DNA of 64,000 nucleotides. Source: Saccharicrinis sp963677655. Lineage in GTDB: Bacteria > Bacteroidota > Bacteroidia > Bacteroidales > Marinilabiliaceae. Shown in pieces: positions 9,136 to 18,058 of the stretch (positions are counted from its first letter, which is position 1; every line of letters starts with the position of its first letter). The notes beneath the pieces were generated by a model. That model searched no databases, was not told where the DNA came from, and was given only the letters and a program-made list of their open reading frames with translations. The stretch is taken from NCBI GenBank assembly GCA_963677655.1, contig OY782088.1. One strand, written 5' to 3'. Made by a program: the position numbers and the translations under genes.

Positions 9136-10191
9136 ATGCAACATCCTATTTTTGCAAATAAGATTTTTGTTAAGAGTTATCTTTTTATTGGCATAATATT
9201 TATCATTATTGATTTTCTATTAATTCGCTTTGGTTATAATTGCGACTGGAAATCTGCTATAGTTAATGCTTTTGTTTTTGATATAATCATTTTGATTTTA
9301 GGAGGTTCCCTTTGGTATCCCGTTTATTTTCATAATAAAAGAAAGGGTATTGTATTTAGAATTATACAGTTATTATTAATAGGAGTAATATATATTGCTA
9401 TATGGGTTACTTCAAGTGTAATCATCATATCAATTATTGAAAAAGTCTTTTTACTTAATATCTCTCTTTCTAATGACTTCTTGATTATAAGGTTATTAAT
9501 TGGTTTTCTTGTTTATTTACTATTTATTGCTGTTTATTTTTTAATGATAAGTTATATAAATGAAGAAGAGCATAATAAAGAAAAACTTGAATTGCAAAAT
9601 TTATTAACTGATACTGAACTGAATTTACTTAAATCACAACTGAATCCACATTTCCTTTTTAATAGTTTAAATTCCATAAGCTCGTTAACTTTATATGATG
9701 CAGAAGGAGCCAGAAATATGATTAGCCAATTATCTGGTTTTTTAAGATATGCTTTACGTAATAATCAACAAAAACTGCTGCCACTAAAAGAAGAACTTGA
9801 CAATTTGATTAGGTATATGGATATTGAGAGAGTGCGGTTTGGAGATAAGATTAATTTTATAGAGAATGTACAAAAAGAGTGTTTGGATAAATTGCTTCCT
9901 GCATTAATAATTCAGCCTTTGCTTGAAAATGCAATAAAGCATGGTGTTTATAATTCAACCGGACCAATTAATATAGAATTAGAATGCTATATGAATAAAG
10001 GTGATTTAGTTGTATCGTTAAAGAATAATTTCGATAAGGATGCAACAATTCAGACTGGTGAGGGTGTAGGATTATCGAATACTAAAAAACGAATGCATAA
10101 AATATATGAGCGAAGAGATTTAGTGATGATTGAAAAAAATGAAGATTCCTTTCAAGTTGTTTTAACAATTCCTCAATTTCTGAATAAATGA
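9136..10191 (+). CDS. LytS/YehU-type sensor histidine kinase
   Basis: A 351-residue kinase of the His_kinase (PF06580) family. About four membrane segments fill residues 10-145, with no extracytoplasmic sensor domain of any size. The phospho-acceptor is H172 in LNPHFLFNSLN. The N box QPLLENAIKHG and G box GVGLSNTKKRM follow. The partner regulator overlaps its end by 4 bases (ATGA), which implies translational coupling. With no large sensor domain, input may come through the LiaF-like protein encoded just upstream. Confidence 0.94.
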   Translation: MQHPIFANKIFVKSYLFIGIIFIIIDFLLIRFGYNCDWKSAIVNAFVFDIIILILGGSLWYPVYFHNKRKGIVFRIIQLLLIGVIYIAIWVTSSVIIISIIEKVFLLNISLSNDFLIIRLLIGFLVYLLFIAVYFLMISYINEEEHNKEKLELQNLLTDTELNLLKSQLNPHFLFNSLNSISSLTLYDAEGARNMISQLSGFLRYALRNNQQKLLPLKEELDNLIRYMDIERVRFGDKINFIENVQKECLDKLLPALIIQPLLENAIKHGVYNSTGPINIELECYMNKGDLVVSLKNNFDKDATIQTGEGVGLSNTKKRMHKIYERRDLVMIEKNEDSFQVVLTIPQFLNK

Positions 10192-10940
10192 ACCCTAAAT
10201 TGAATGTATTAATTATTGATGATGAAAAGCCTGCCAGAGAACTTATTAAAGCTTATCTTAAGGATTATAATGATGTTAGTGTAATTGCAGAAGGTAGTAA
10301 TGGGTTTGAGGGAATTAAATTAATTCAACAATATAATCCTGATTTGATATTTCTTGATATACAAATGCCAAAGGTTTCTGGTTTAGAAATGCTTGAAGTA
10401 ATTGATACTCCTCCTAAAGTCATTTTTACTACCGCTTTTGATGAATTTGCTATTAAAGCCTTTGAACTTAATGCAATAGATTATCTTCTAAAGCCTTTTT
10501 CAAGAGAAAGGTTTGATACTGCAATAAAGAGAGTTTTTGATTTGACAAATCATATTTCAAATGATTTAATCAAAAAAGTTATTGATGATAAAGACGAAAA
10601 TACTGAAGCTAAACTTAATCGTGTTGTTGTTAAGCAAGGTGCTAATTTAGAAATGATTCCAATTGATGAGGTGTGTTATTTTGAGGCATCTGATGATTTT
10701 GTATTCATTCATACAAAGGATAAAAGGTATATGAAATCCCGAACCATGAAATACTTTCAGTCACAATTAGATGGTAGTCAGTTTGTAAGGATTCATAGGT
10801 CATATATTGTAAATGTATCTAAAATTATAAAGTTAGAACAATACGAAAAAGATAATCATATAGTGGTTATTGAAAATAAGATAAAACTAAGAGTTAGTAA
10901 AAGTGGTTTAAAATTACTTAAGGAAGTATTAGGGATGTAA
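10188..10940 (+). CDS. LytTR-family response regulator
   Basis: A 250-residue two-domain regulator. The receiver has IIDDEKPAR acidic residues, phospho-acceptor D57 in FLDIQMP, the switch threonine in FTTAFDEFA and the lysine in LLKPF. The C-terminal LytTR DNA-binding domain spans about 140-248 (VCYFEASDDFVFIHT, VRIHRSYIVNV). It is the cognate regulator of the kinase it overlaps. Target genes are unknown; the LiaF-like operon itself is an obvious candidate. Confidence 0.95.
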   Translation: MNPKLNVLIIDDEKPARELIKAYLKDYNDVSVIAEGSNGFEGIKLIQQYNPDLIFLDIQMPKVSGLEMLEVIDTPPKVIFTTAFDEFAIKAFELNAIDYLLKPFSRERFDTAIKRVFDLTNHISNDLIKKVIDDKDENTEAKLNRVVVKQGANLEMIPIDEVCYFEASDDFVFIHTKDKRYMKSRTMKYFQSQLDGSQFVRIHRSYIVNVSKIIKLEQYEKDNHIVVIENKIKLRVSKSGLKLLKEVLGM

Positions 10941-10976
10941 ACAACTATAAATTTTATTTATTCTCGATTTTTAACG

Positions 10977-10984
10977 TAATTTTG
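10977..10984 (+). promoter_or_regulatory. ribF promoter -7 element
   Basis: TAATTTTG, an exact TAnnTTTG match, lies 21 bases before the ribF ATG. Confidence 0.5.
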
Positions 10985-11005
10985 TGACCAAATTAAAAAA
11001 GTAAA

Positions 11006-11947
11006 ATGAAGGTTTTTTCTAATCCGGATTCATACAAAGGTGAAGGTACTGTTGTTACATTGGGAATGTTTGATGGCGTTCACGCTGGTCATAAAAAATT
11101 ACTCAGCCATGTAATAGATGTATCAAAAGAAAAATCGCTTATTCCAACTGTTTTAACTTTTTGGCCACACCCAAGGATGGTTTTAAAGAAAGACGATGAT
11201 TCTTTAAAGTTTATTACTACACTTGATGAAAAGACTGTTATTATCAGTCAGCAAGGGATAGAACAGTTATTTCTATTGCAATTCACAAAAGAGTTGTCAT
11301 CAAAAACTGCTGAAGAATTTATTGTCGAAATTCTTATTAAGAAATTAAAGATGAAACATCTTGTGGTGGGATATAATCATCGATTTGGTAAAGATAGGGT
11401 GCATGATTATACCGTATATCAACAGTTTGCTAAAAAGTATGGTTTTTCTATTTCACGTGTGGAAGCAGTTTATGAGGGGGAAATTGCAGTTAGTTCAACT
11501 GTTGTTAGAAATTTATTAACTGAAGGTAATGTTTTACAAGCAGGTAAGATTCTGGGTTATAATTATTCCATATTTGGAACAGTTAAAGGTGGACAAAAGT
11601 TAGGGAGAAAGCTGGGTTATCCTACTGCAAATATAAAACCAAATGAACATTATAAGTTAATTCCGGGTAAAGGTGTATATGCTTGCTTGGTTAATGTTAT
11701 AGGGAAACAGTATGGTGGAATGTTGAATGTAGGAGTTCGTCCTACTGTAAATTCAAATGATTTTGAATTGACTATTGAAGTACATATTCTGGATTTTAAT
11801 CAAGATATATATTCAGAAGAAGTGACAGTTTCATTTATTCAGAAAGTTCGTGAAGAACAAAAATTTTCGGGGTTGGAGGAATTAGTGGCTCAGTTAAAAA
11901 TTGATGAACAAAATATACGAAAATTACTTGCTTCACATATGAGCTAA
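11006..11947 (+). CDS. ribF: Bifunctional riboflavin kinase / FMN adenylyltransferase
   Basis: Makes FMN from riboflavin and then FAD from FMN, both using ATP. The N-terminal nucleotidyltransferase domain shows GMFDGVHAGHKKLL at 20-33 and GYNHRFGKDR near 122. The C-terminal riboflavin kinase domain shows GRKLGYPTANI near 203 and GMLNVGVRPT. The 313 residues are the normal length and both catalytic halves are intact. Cytoplasmic housekeeping enzyme with its own promoter, 68 bases before ahcY. Confidence 0.96.
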   Translation: MKVFSNPDSYKGEGTVVTLGMFDGVHAGHKKLLSHVIDVSKEKSLIPTVLTFWPHPRMVLKKDDDSLKFITTLDEKTVIISQQGIEQLFLLQFTKELSSKTAEEFIVEILIKKLKMKHLVVGYNHRFGKDRVHDYTVYQQFAKKYGFSISRVEAVYEGEIAVSSTVVRNLLTEGNVLQAGKILGYNYSIFGTVKGGQKLGRKLGYPTANIKPNEHYKLIPGKGVYACLVNVIGKQYGGMLNVGVRPTVNSNDFELTIEVHILDFNQDIYSEEVTVSFIQKVREEQKFSGLEELVAQLKIDEQNIRKLLASHMS

Positions 11948-11982
11948 TTTTATAATTATCTGATAGTTTACTCTTTTTTTAC

Positions 11983-11990
11983 TACTTTTG
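11983..11990 (+). promoter_or_regulatory. ahcY promoter -7 element
   Basis: TACTTTTG followed by CA is an exact extended TAnnTTTG match, 25 bases before the ahcY ATG. No exact -33 TTG is seen. Confidence 0.55.
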
Positions 11991-12015
11991 CAATCTAAAA
12001 CAAAAATACTTTTAT

Positions 12016-13440
12016 ATGTCTGAAATCTTAACAGATACTCTTCCATACAAGGTAAAGGATATGGCTGAGGCTGAATTTGGAAGAAAAGAAATTGAAATAG
12101 CAGAAAAAGAAATGCCTGGTTTGATGGCATTAAGAGAAAAATATGGAGAATCTAAACCTTTAAAAGGTGCAAAAATTATGGGTTCTCTTCATATGACAGT
12201 TCAAACTGCAGTACTTATTGAAACTTTAGTGGATTTAGGTGCTGAGGTAAGATGGTGTAGTTGTAATATTTATAGTACACAGGATCATGCAGCAGCAGCT
12301 ATTGCACAAGCTGGTGTTCCTGTATATGCATGGAAAGGTGAAACTCTTGAAGAGTATTGGTGGTGTACAGAAAGAGCATTAGATTTTGGAAATGGAGAAG
12401 GTCCTGATTTAATTGTTGATGATGGTGGTGATGCTACTATGATGATTCATCTGGGAGTAGAAGCAGAAAAGGATAGCTCTATTTTAGATAAGGATGTTTC
12501 AGGAGAAGGAGAGGATTATCGTGAGCTTATTTCTAAATTAAAAGTAGAATTAGAAAAGAACTCAACTCGTTGGACAAAAGCTGCTGAAAAGTGTCAAGGT
12601 GTTAGTGAGGAAACTACAACTGGAGTTCACCGTTTATATCACATGATGGAAAAAGGAGAATTATTATTCCCTGCAATTAATGTGAATGACTCTGTAACAA
12701 AATCTAAGTTTGATAACTTATATGGATGTAGAGAGAGTTTAGCAGATGGTATTAAACGTGGTACTGATGTAATGGTAGCCGGAAAAACTGTTTTGGTTTG
12801 TGGTTATGGTGATGTAGGTAAAGGTTGTGCACAAAGTATGCGTGGTTTTGGAGCAAGAGTATTAGTTACTGAAATTGATCCAATCTGTGCTTTACAAGCA
12901 GCCATGGAAGGTTACGAAGTGACAACTACAGAAGAGGCTTTAGCAGAAGCTGATATTTATGTAACTACTACAGGTAATAAAGATATTATTACAATTGATC
13001 ACATGGCAAAAATGAAAGATCAGGCAATTGTATGTAATATTGGTCACTTTGATAATGAAATTCAAGTTGAAAAATTAGAGAAGTTTCCTGGAATTAAAGA
13101 AACTAATATTAAACCTCAGGTAGATATGTTTGAATTTCCTGATGGACATGCAATTATATTACTTTCAAGAGGTCGATTAGTTAACCTTGGTAATGCTACA
13201 GGTCATCCAAGTTTTGTTATGAGTAACTCATTTACAAACCAGACTTTAGCGCAATTAGAGTTATGGCAAAAAGATTATAAAGTTGGAGTTTATACTCTTC
13301 CTAAAGAGTTGGATGAGGAGGTTGCACGTCTTCACCTTGCAAAATTAGGAGTTAAGTTAACTCAACTTTCAAAAGAACAGGCAGATTATATCGGAGTTCC
13401 ACAAGAAGGTCCATATAAGCCAGAACACTATAGATATTAA
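12016..13440 (+). CDS. ahcY: Adenosylhomocysteinase (S-adenosyl-L-homocysteine hydrolase)
   Basis: Reversible NAD-dependent hydrolysis of S-adenosylhomocysteine to adenosine and homocysteine, which feeds the activated methyl cycle. The 474 residues include the substrate region with CSCNIYSTQDHAAAA, the NAD-binding Rossmann motif CGYGDVGKGCA near 263 and the canonical C-terminus ending YKPEHYRY, whose Lys and Tyr contact NAD. The 40-residue insert of the long family form is present (residues about 150-190). It is a single-gene unit with its own promoter and a strong terminator. Confidence 0.97.
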   Translation: MSEILTDTLPYKVKDMAEAEFGRKEIEIAEKEMPGLMALREKYGESKPLKGAKIMGSLHMTVQTAVLIETLVDLGAEVRWCSCNIYSTQDHAAAAIAQAGVPVYAWKGETLEEYWWCTERALDFGNGEGPDLIVDDGGDATMMIHLGVEAEKDSSILDKDVSGEGEDYRELISKLKVELEKNSTRWTKAAEKCQGVSEETTTGVHRLYHMMEKGELLFPAINVNDSVTKSKFDNLYGCRESLADGIKRGTDVMVAGKTVLVCGYGDVGKGCAQSMRGFGARVLVTEIDPICALQAAMEGYEVTTTEEALAEADIYVTTTGNKDIITIDHMAKMKDQAIVCNIGHFDNEIQVEKLEKFPGIKETNIKPQVDMFEFPDGHAIILLSRGRLVNLGNATGHPSFVMSNSFTNQTLAQLELWQKDYKVGVYTLPKELDEEVARLHLAKLGVKLTQLSKEQADYIGVPQEGPYKPEHYRY

Positions 13441-13460
13441 TTTTAGATTCTATAAAAGTC

Positions 13461-13495
13461 AAGGGGTTAGTACGTTTACTAACCCCTTTTTTTAT
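13461..13495 (+). terminator. Rho-independent terminator after ahcY
   Basis: Perfect 12-bp stem AAGGGGTTAGTA / TACTAACCCCTT with a 4-base loop and a run of T. It lies 21 bases past the ahcY stop. The convergent gene ends at 13520. Confidence 0.93.
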
Positions 13496-13519
13496 TTAGT
13501 GAATTGGAAAAAAATAGAT

Positions 13520-13951
13520 TTATTTTGTCATAATATTTCTAACAAATGAATTTGTAGGGTATTTTCGATTTTCTGTACTAATACTTTCATTGATCCACCT
13601 CTCTGCACCATTTATAGTTGTAAATACTTTAAAATGGTATCTTTCTAATTGAATTAATCTTGTAAAAATCATAGCTAATGCAGTATCTACAGGATTGTTA
13701 ATGATAATGGCAACCTTAAGCATGTTAAAGCGGGTAAACATCTTCACATTTTCACTGAGAATATTATAAAGGTTGGCAGGATGAACGCTAAATGATGCAT
13801 TCCGTGCATCAATAATACCTTTAAGATTATCAGGAAGATGATTTTCCTTCATTAGACAATTAATGTAATTAACAATTTCTCCTTGATTTATTTTTTCTTG
13901 AAAAATTGCTTCAACGTAGCCTTTTTCTTGATTGTAATTATATTTAATCAT
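13520..13951 (-). CDS. STAS/SpoIIAA-like protein of unknown function
   Basis: A 143-residue soluble protein. Its pattern resembles small STAS/SpoIIAA-like proteins of Bacteroidota: an N-terminal strand pair, GIIDARNASFSVHP, a VAIIINNPVDTALAMIF strand-helix and FTTINGAERWIN near the C-terminus. No catalytic motif is visible. AGGAG lies immediately before the ATG, closer than usual. It sits 80 bases downstream of the methyl-accepting protein gene on the same strand, so a signalling link is possible but unproven. Confidence 0.65.
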   Translation of the reverse strand: MIKYNYNQEKGYVEAIFQEKINQGEIVNYINCLMKENHLPDNLKGIIDARNASFSVHPANLYNILSENVKMFTRFNMLKVAIIINNPVDTALAMIFTRLIQLERYHFKVFTTINGAERWINESISTENRKYPTNSFVRNIMTK

Positions 13952-14031
13952 AACTCCTGTTTTTCCTGTTAGATATTGGATTAATTATCTTTAAATAAGT
14001 AGCTTAATGCTATGGCTTATTTTTAAATATC

Positions 14032-15210
14032 TTATGCACTTATTACAGACTTTAATTCATTTTCTTGGTTTTTAGAAATTGAGATTATTTCTGACTGTTT
14101 GTATTTATATTGATTAACAATATTTGCTAATTTATTGGCAGTTTCGAATAGAGATCCAGATGTGGCACTCAATTCTTCACTTGATGCAGCATTTTCTTGT
14201 ACTGTTTTTGTTAAGTCCTGAATTGAAGAATTTATTTGTTCCGCTCCAATGTTCATTTCCTGACTAGCACTAGCAACCTCATTTACCAGTTCAGCCGATT
14301 TTTGAGTTTCTGTATTTAATTCGGCTATTTCTTCCATAACCTGATTAATTTTATGTACTCCAGATAGAGTTAATTGTGTAATTTCATTTGCTGATATTGT
14401 AGATTGTTCTGCTAAAGTTCTTACCTCATTGGCAACCACTGAAAATCCTTTTCCGGCAGCTCCTGCTTTTGATGCTTCTATTGATGCATTTAAAGCTAAA
14501 ATATTTGTTTGTGCAGCAATTTGAGTGACAATTTCTACTTCTTTGTGAATTTCATTCATAAGTTTCACTGCTTCTTGAACGCCTTTAAATGAAATTTGTA
14601 GTTGTTGATTAGCTTTTGTACTAATATTTCTCGATTCAACTGCATTGCTTGAATTGTTATGTATGTTTGCAGTCATTTCCTCAACAGAAGAGGATATTTC
14701 TTCAATTCCACTAGCTTGTTCACTAGCACCATTACTAATTGAATGTGTACTGGAATTTATTTGTGAACTTGAATTAAGTAACTCATTCGAACCTTGGTTT
14801 AAATCCTGCATTAACTGTCTTGTTGATGTAATCAATTCTTGTACAGAATCAACAATGTCTTTAATCTCATATTTTTCATTTTTAAAGCGATCATCAATAT
14901 CAGAGGTAATATCTTTTTTACTCATTCTTTTTACAACAGAAGTTAAGTGTTGAATAGGAGCTTTTACTTTAATTGAAAGTAGATAATAACTTCCAATTAT
15001 CATGAAAATTGCCAAAGGTACTGCCCACGCTAAATTTATTAATCCCTTTTGTCCCACAGTAAATGCAAAACAAGCAACAGCATCAATGACGAATAAAAAG
15101 ATGGATCCAATAAAGAATACAAATGTATTTTTAAAGGTTAGTCTTAAAATCCCCCAGCAAAGAAATCCTGCCAGTACAATTAATAATATTCCTAATATAA
15201 AAATGCTCAT
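14032..15210 (-). CDS. Methyl-accepting chemotaxis-type signal transducer without periplasmic sensor
   Basis: A 392-residue protein. Three closely spaced membrane helices fill residues 1-82, followed by a HAMP-like linker and a long coiled-coil methyl-accepting signalling domain. The hairpin tip EASKAGAAGKGFSVVANEVR is intact, which is the CheA/CheW contact region of this family. There is no periplasmic ligand-binding domain between the membrane helices, so any input would be membrane-borne or cytoplasmic. No che genes lie nearby. Confidence 0.9.
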   Translation of the reverse strand: MSIFILGILLIVLAGFLCWGILRLTFKNTFVFFIGSIFLFVIDAVACFAFTVGQKGLINLAWAVPLAIFMIIGSYYLLSIKVKAPIQHLTSVVKRMSKKDITSDIDDRFKNEKYEIKDIVDSVQELITSTRQLMQDLNQGSNELLNSSSQINSSTHSISNGASEQASGIEEISSSVEEMTANIHNNSSNAVESRNISTKANQQLQISFKGVQEAVKLMNEIHKEVEIVTQIAAQTNILALNASIEASKAGAAGKGFSVVANEVRTLAEQSTISANEITQLTLSGVHKINQVMEEIAELNTETQKSAELVNEVASASQEMNIGAEQINSSIQDLTKTVQENAASSEELSATSGSLFETANKLANIVNQYKYKQSEIISISKNQENELKSVISA

Positions 15211-15387
15211 AGTACATTAAGTTAGATGTTTGAAAATTCATCTTTAATATACAAAATGTTGAGAATAAAGTGATAACGAAAATATATGTTCTTTAAAATA
15301 TTTCTTTGTAAATGGATACGTTTTGTATGTAAAAAATGTTGTTTTTGAGTCGTGACAAATGTGTGACAATTTATAAGAATCAGATAT

Positions 15388-15417
15388 TCAACTAACTGGA
15401 GTTTATTGGTTAGTTGA
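15388..15417. repeat. 9-bp inverted repeat in the mpl-MCP gap
   Basis: TCAACTAAC and GTTAGTTGA are separated by 12 bases; on the plus strand a short T-run follows. Both flanking genes are on the minus strand, so it is not their terminator in the normal orientation. It could be an operator for the MCP gene. Apart from this repeat and the stem-loop at 15490, the 320-base gap 15211-15530 shows no gene. Confidence 0.35.
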
Positions 15418-15489
15418 TTTTTGTATGGTTGTATTGCGGTTAAAGTTTGGTGATTGCTTTAAATGTTTGAACTAAAATGAATTGAAGTT

Positions 15490-15518
15490 CATAGAATGGT
15501 GGTAATTACCATTCTATG
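15490..15518 (-). terminator. Stem-loop 12 bases after mpl
   Basis: Perfect 11-bp stem CATAGAATGGT / ACCATTCTATG with a 7-base loop, just past the mpl stop codon. It lacks a T-run on the minus strand, so efficient termination is uncertain; it may stabilise the 3' end instead. Confidence 0.55.
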
Positions 15519-15530
15519 ATTTTATAATGT

Positions 15531-16886
15531 TTAGATTAATTCATCAGAGAATGTATTGAAATTAATTCCTGAAAAATTCCCTGAACTCATTAATAATAAA
15601 TTTTTATTTTTCCATTCAATGTTTCTTAGCTCCTTTTGTAGTTTATCTGTATCATCAAAAACAATAACATTATTGGATGAAAAAGCGTCTGAAACATCTT
15701 TTATTGTGATTTTTGGTAGTTTTTTATGTTCTACTACTTTGGGATTGAAATATACAAACGCTATATCTGCCTTATCCATCGTGCTTTTATATTGTGGTAG
15801 AAAATCTTTATTTAAACTACTAAAAGTATGAAGCTCCATACATGCCACTAAAGTTCTATCTTTGTTTTGATCCTTTACTGCATTAATAGTAGCTTTTAAT
15901 TTTGAAGGAGAATGTGCAAAGTCTAAATATATTGTTGATTCTTTTGTTTCTTTTAAGGTTTGTAGTCTTTTAGCAGCACCTTTAAATGAAGAAATAGCTT
16001 CTAAAAATAATTCATCCGCAATGCCAAGTTTTGCGCACACAATACGCGCTCCATTTAGGTTTTGTAAATTATGGGCCCCAAATATTGATAACTGATATTT
16101 TTTACCATTAAATGTAATAGTAGTTTTTCCATCCTCAACGTTTGATTCAATTTCATCATATGCTAATGATTGAATATCAGATCGTAATGTTTTTGATATT
16201 TTTTGCAGCTCCTCGTCTAAAAGATACCATACTAGTGTGCCTTCTTTTTCTATAGAATCAGTGAAAATTTTGAATTGCTCAATATAATTATTCCATGTAG
16301 GAAAAACATTAATATGATCCCATGCTATACCTGTTAACAAAGCTACATGTGGTTTGTACCAATGGAATTTAGGACGAAGATCAATTGGTGAAGATAGGTA
16401 TTCATCTCCTTCAAAGATCGCTATTGGTGCATCATGAGATAAGCTAACCATAGTGTCGAATCCTTCAATTTGCGCACCAACCATATAGTCGAATTTATAA
16501 TCAAGTGTCTTTAAAACATGCATAATCATTGATGTAATGGTTGTTTTACCATGACTTCCACCAATAACTACTCTCTTTTTATTTTTACATTGCTCAAATA
16601 AATATTCCGGATATGAATATACCTTTAATCCCAGTTCCTGGGCTCTTATTAGTTCAGGATTATCTTTTCGTGCATGCATTCCCAGAATAATGACGTCTAT
16701 TTTATCATTAATTTTTTCAGGAAACCAACCAAATTCTTTTGGCAATAATCCATGTTTCTCCAATCTGCTTCTTGATGGATCAAATATTTCATCGTCTGAC
16801 CCTGTAACCTTATATCCTTTTGAGTGTAAAGCAATGGCTAAATTGTGCATAGCTGCTCCACCAATTGCAATAAAATGTATATGCAT
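15531..16886 (-). CDS. mpl: UDP-N-acetylmuramate:L-alanyl-gamma-D-glutamyl-meso-diaminopimelate ligase (Mpl-type Mur ligase)
   Basis: Mur-ligase family enzyme of 451 residues that reattaches recycled murein tripeptide to UDP-MurNAc. The N-terminal Rossmann segment HFIAIGGAAMHNLAIAL is followed by the P-loop GGSHGKTT (109-116), then FEGDEYLSSPIDLRPKF, which corresponds to the EADEY motif of Mpl, and a central-domain HSPSK region. Mpl is favoured over MurC because of the N-terminal sequence and the DEYLSSPIDLR segment. A Bacteroidota-specific Mur-ligase paralogue with a different peptide substrate remains possible. Divergent from the DUF3810 gene. Confidence 0.8.
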   Translation of the reverse strand: MHIHFIAIGGAAMHNLAIALHSKGYKVTGSDDEIFDPSRSRLEKHGLLPKEFGWFPEKINDKIDVIILGMHARKDNPELIRAQELGLKVYSYPEYLFEQCKNKKRVVIGGSHGKTTITSMIMHVLKTLDYKFDYMVGAQIEGFDTMVSLSHDAPIAIFEGDEYLSSPIDLRPKFHWYKPHVALLTGIAWDHINVFPTWNNYIEQFKIFTDSIEKEGTLVWYLLDEELQKISKTLRSDIQSLAYDEIESNVEDGKTTITFNGKKYQLSIFGAHNLQNLNGARIVCAKLGIADELFLEAISSFKGAAKRLQTLKETKESTIYLDFAHSPSKLKATINAVKDQNKDRTLVACMELHTFSSLNKDFLPQYKSTMDKADIAFVYFNPKVVEHKKLPKITIKDVSDAFSSNNVIVFDDTDKLQKELRNIEWKNKNLLLMSSGNFSGINFNTFSDELI

Positions 16887-16932
16887 AACTTAAAATAAAT
16901 CAAGAGTTAAAAATCAGCATACAAATTAGCAT

Positions 16933-16940
16933 TATATTTG
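16933..16940 (+). promoter_or_regulatory. Promoter -7 element of the DUF3810 gene
   Basis: TATATTTG, an exact TAnnTTTG match, lies 43 bases before the ATG in the short divergent gap with mpl. Confidence 0.5.
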
Positions 16941-16983
16941 TTGCTTAAGCGAAAGTAATAAGAATACCTCTCAAATCCATACA

Positions 16984-18054
16984 ATGCTTCACTTCAAAAA
17001 ACATTATAAACAGTATATTCCATTTTTATTAGCCTCGTGTACTTTTTTTATTTCTCTGATTTTTAAAAATAATCCTGAAATTACTGAGAAATTATATTCA
17101 CGTAATTTATATCCGGTTATAGCAACATTACTTTCTGGATTTTCCGGTTTGTTTCCATTTTCTATTGATGATGTATTTTATGTTAGCTTAATTTTGTTAT
17201 TGATAGTAGGGTTGGTTATAGTTCTTTTAAAAAAGAAGACTATTGTTTGGTTAATAATTAAAATGCTTCAAGGTGTAGCTATTATTTATTTCATTTTTTA
17301 TTGGTTTTGGGGGTTTAATTATTTTAGACAGGATGCGCATCATCGGCTTGGTATCGAAAAATCTGAGCCCGATAATGAGTTGTTTATTGAGGTATTTAAT
17401 TTAGTGATTGAGGAAACAAACAATTCGTATACTTCATTTGTTGGAAAAGATACAGTAAACTATCAGTCTAAGTTAGAACCTGCTATTGAAAAATTGAAGG
17501 ACGTTTTAAACGTTAGTTATCCCAATGGTAATAGAAGAATTAAAAATATTCTTTTTAGTGATTTTTTTGCCAAGGCTTCTATTTTAGGATATTATGGTCC
17601 GTTTTTTAATGAAGTGCATGTAAATTCATATTTATCAGTGTGGGATAAACCTATTGTAACAGCGCATGAAATGAGTCATCAACTAGGAGTAACCAGTGAG
17701 GGAGAAGCTAATTTTTATGCCTGGATGATTACTGTTAATTCAGATGATCGTTTTGCCAATTACAGTGGCTGGTTGTATGCTTTAGGATTTTTTCTGTATC
17801 AGTCAAAAGACCTTGAGAATCGAAAAGAAATGATTCAAAAGATAAAACCAGAAGTTGTAGCTGATTATAAGGCAAGGAGGCAATATTGGCAAAAACGTAG
17901 GAGTAAAAAAATTGATAATGCTGCCCGTAAAGTAAATGATGCTTATCTAAAATCAAATAATGTCAAGAAGGGAGTTGCAGATTATGGAGGAATGGTTCAA
18001 TTGATTATTGATTTTTATTTGTCGGATAAGGATAATAAAGTATTTAAAGAATAA
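16984..18054 (+). CDS. DUF3810-family membrane protein with metallopeptidase-like HExxH motif
   Basis: A 356-residue protein. Three membrane segments occupy about residues 10-115, followed by a soluble domain. That domain contains AHEMSHQLG and, about ten residues later, EGEANFYAW. HExxH with a downstream glutamate is the zinc site of gluzincin-type metallopeptidases, so a membrane-anchored protease is plausible. The family itself is annotated as unknown function. The HAD gene starts 4 bases after its stop, so the two are co-transcribed. Confidence 0.8.
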   Translation: MLHFKKHYKQYIPFLLASCTFFISLIFKNNPEITEKLYSRNLYPVIATLLSGFSGLFPFSIDDVFYVSLILLLIVGLVIVLLKKKTIVWLIIKMLQGVAIIYFIFYWFWGFNYFRQDAHHRLGIEKSEPDNELFIEVFNLVIEETNNSYTSFVGKDTVNYQSKLEPAIEKLKDVLNVSYPNGNRRIKNILFSDFFAKASILGYYGPFFNEVHVNSYLSVWDKPIVTAHEMSHQLGVTSEGEANFYAWMITVNSDDRFANYSGWLYALGFFLYQSKDLENRKEMIQKIKPEVVADYKARRQYWQKRRSKKIDNAARKVNDAYLKSNNVKKGVADYGGMVQLIIDFYLSDKDNKVFKE

Positions 18055-18058
18055 TAAT

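Noticed and set aside
12016..13440. Frameshift or fusion in ahcY because of the 474-residue length
   Set aside because: The extra 40 residues are the normal insert of the long family form.
15388..15417. Terminator for a plus-strand gene
   Set aside because: No plus-strand gene lies upstream, and the T-run is short.
18008..18058. Longer N-terminus for the HAD hydrolase
   Set aside because: It overlaps the DUF3810 gene; family alignment starts at MIKLVVTDMDGTL.
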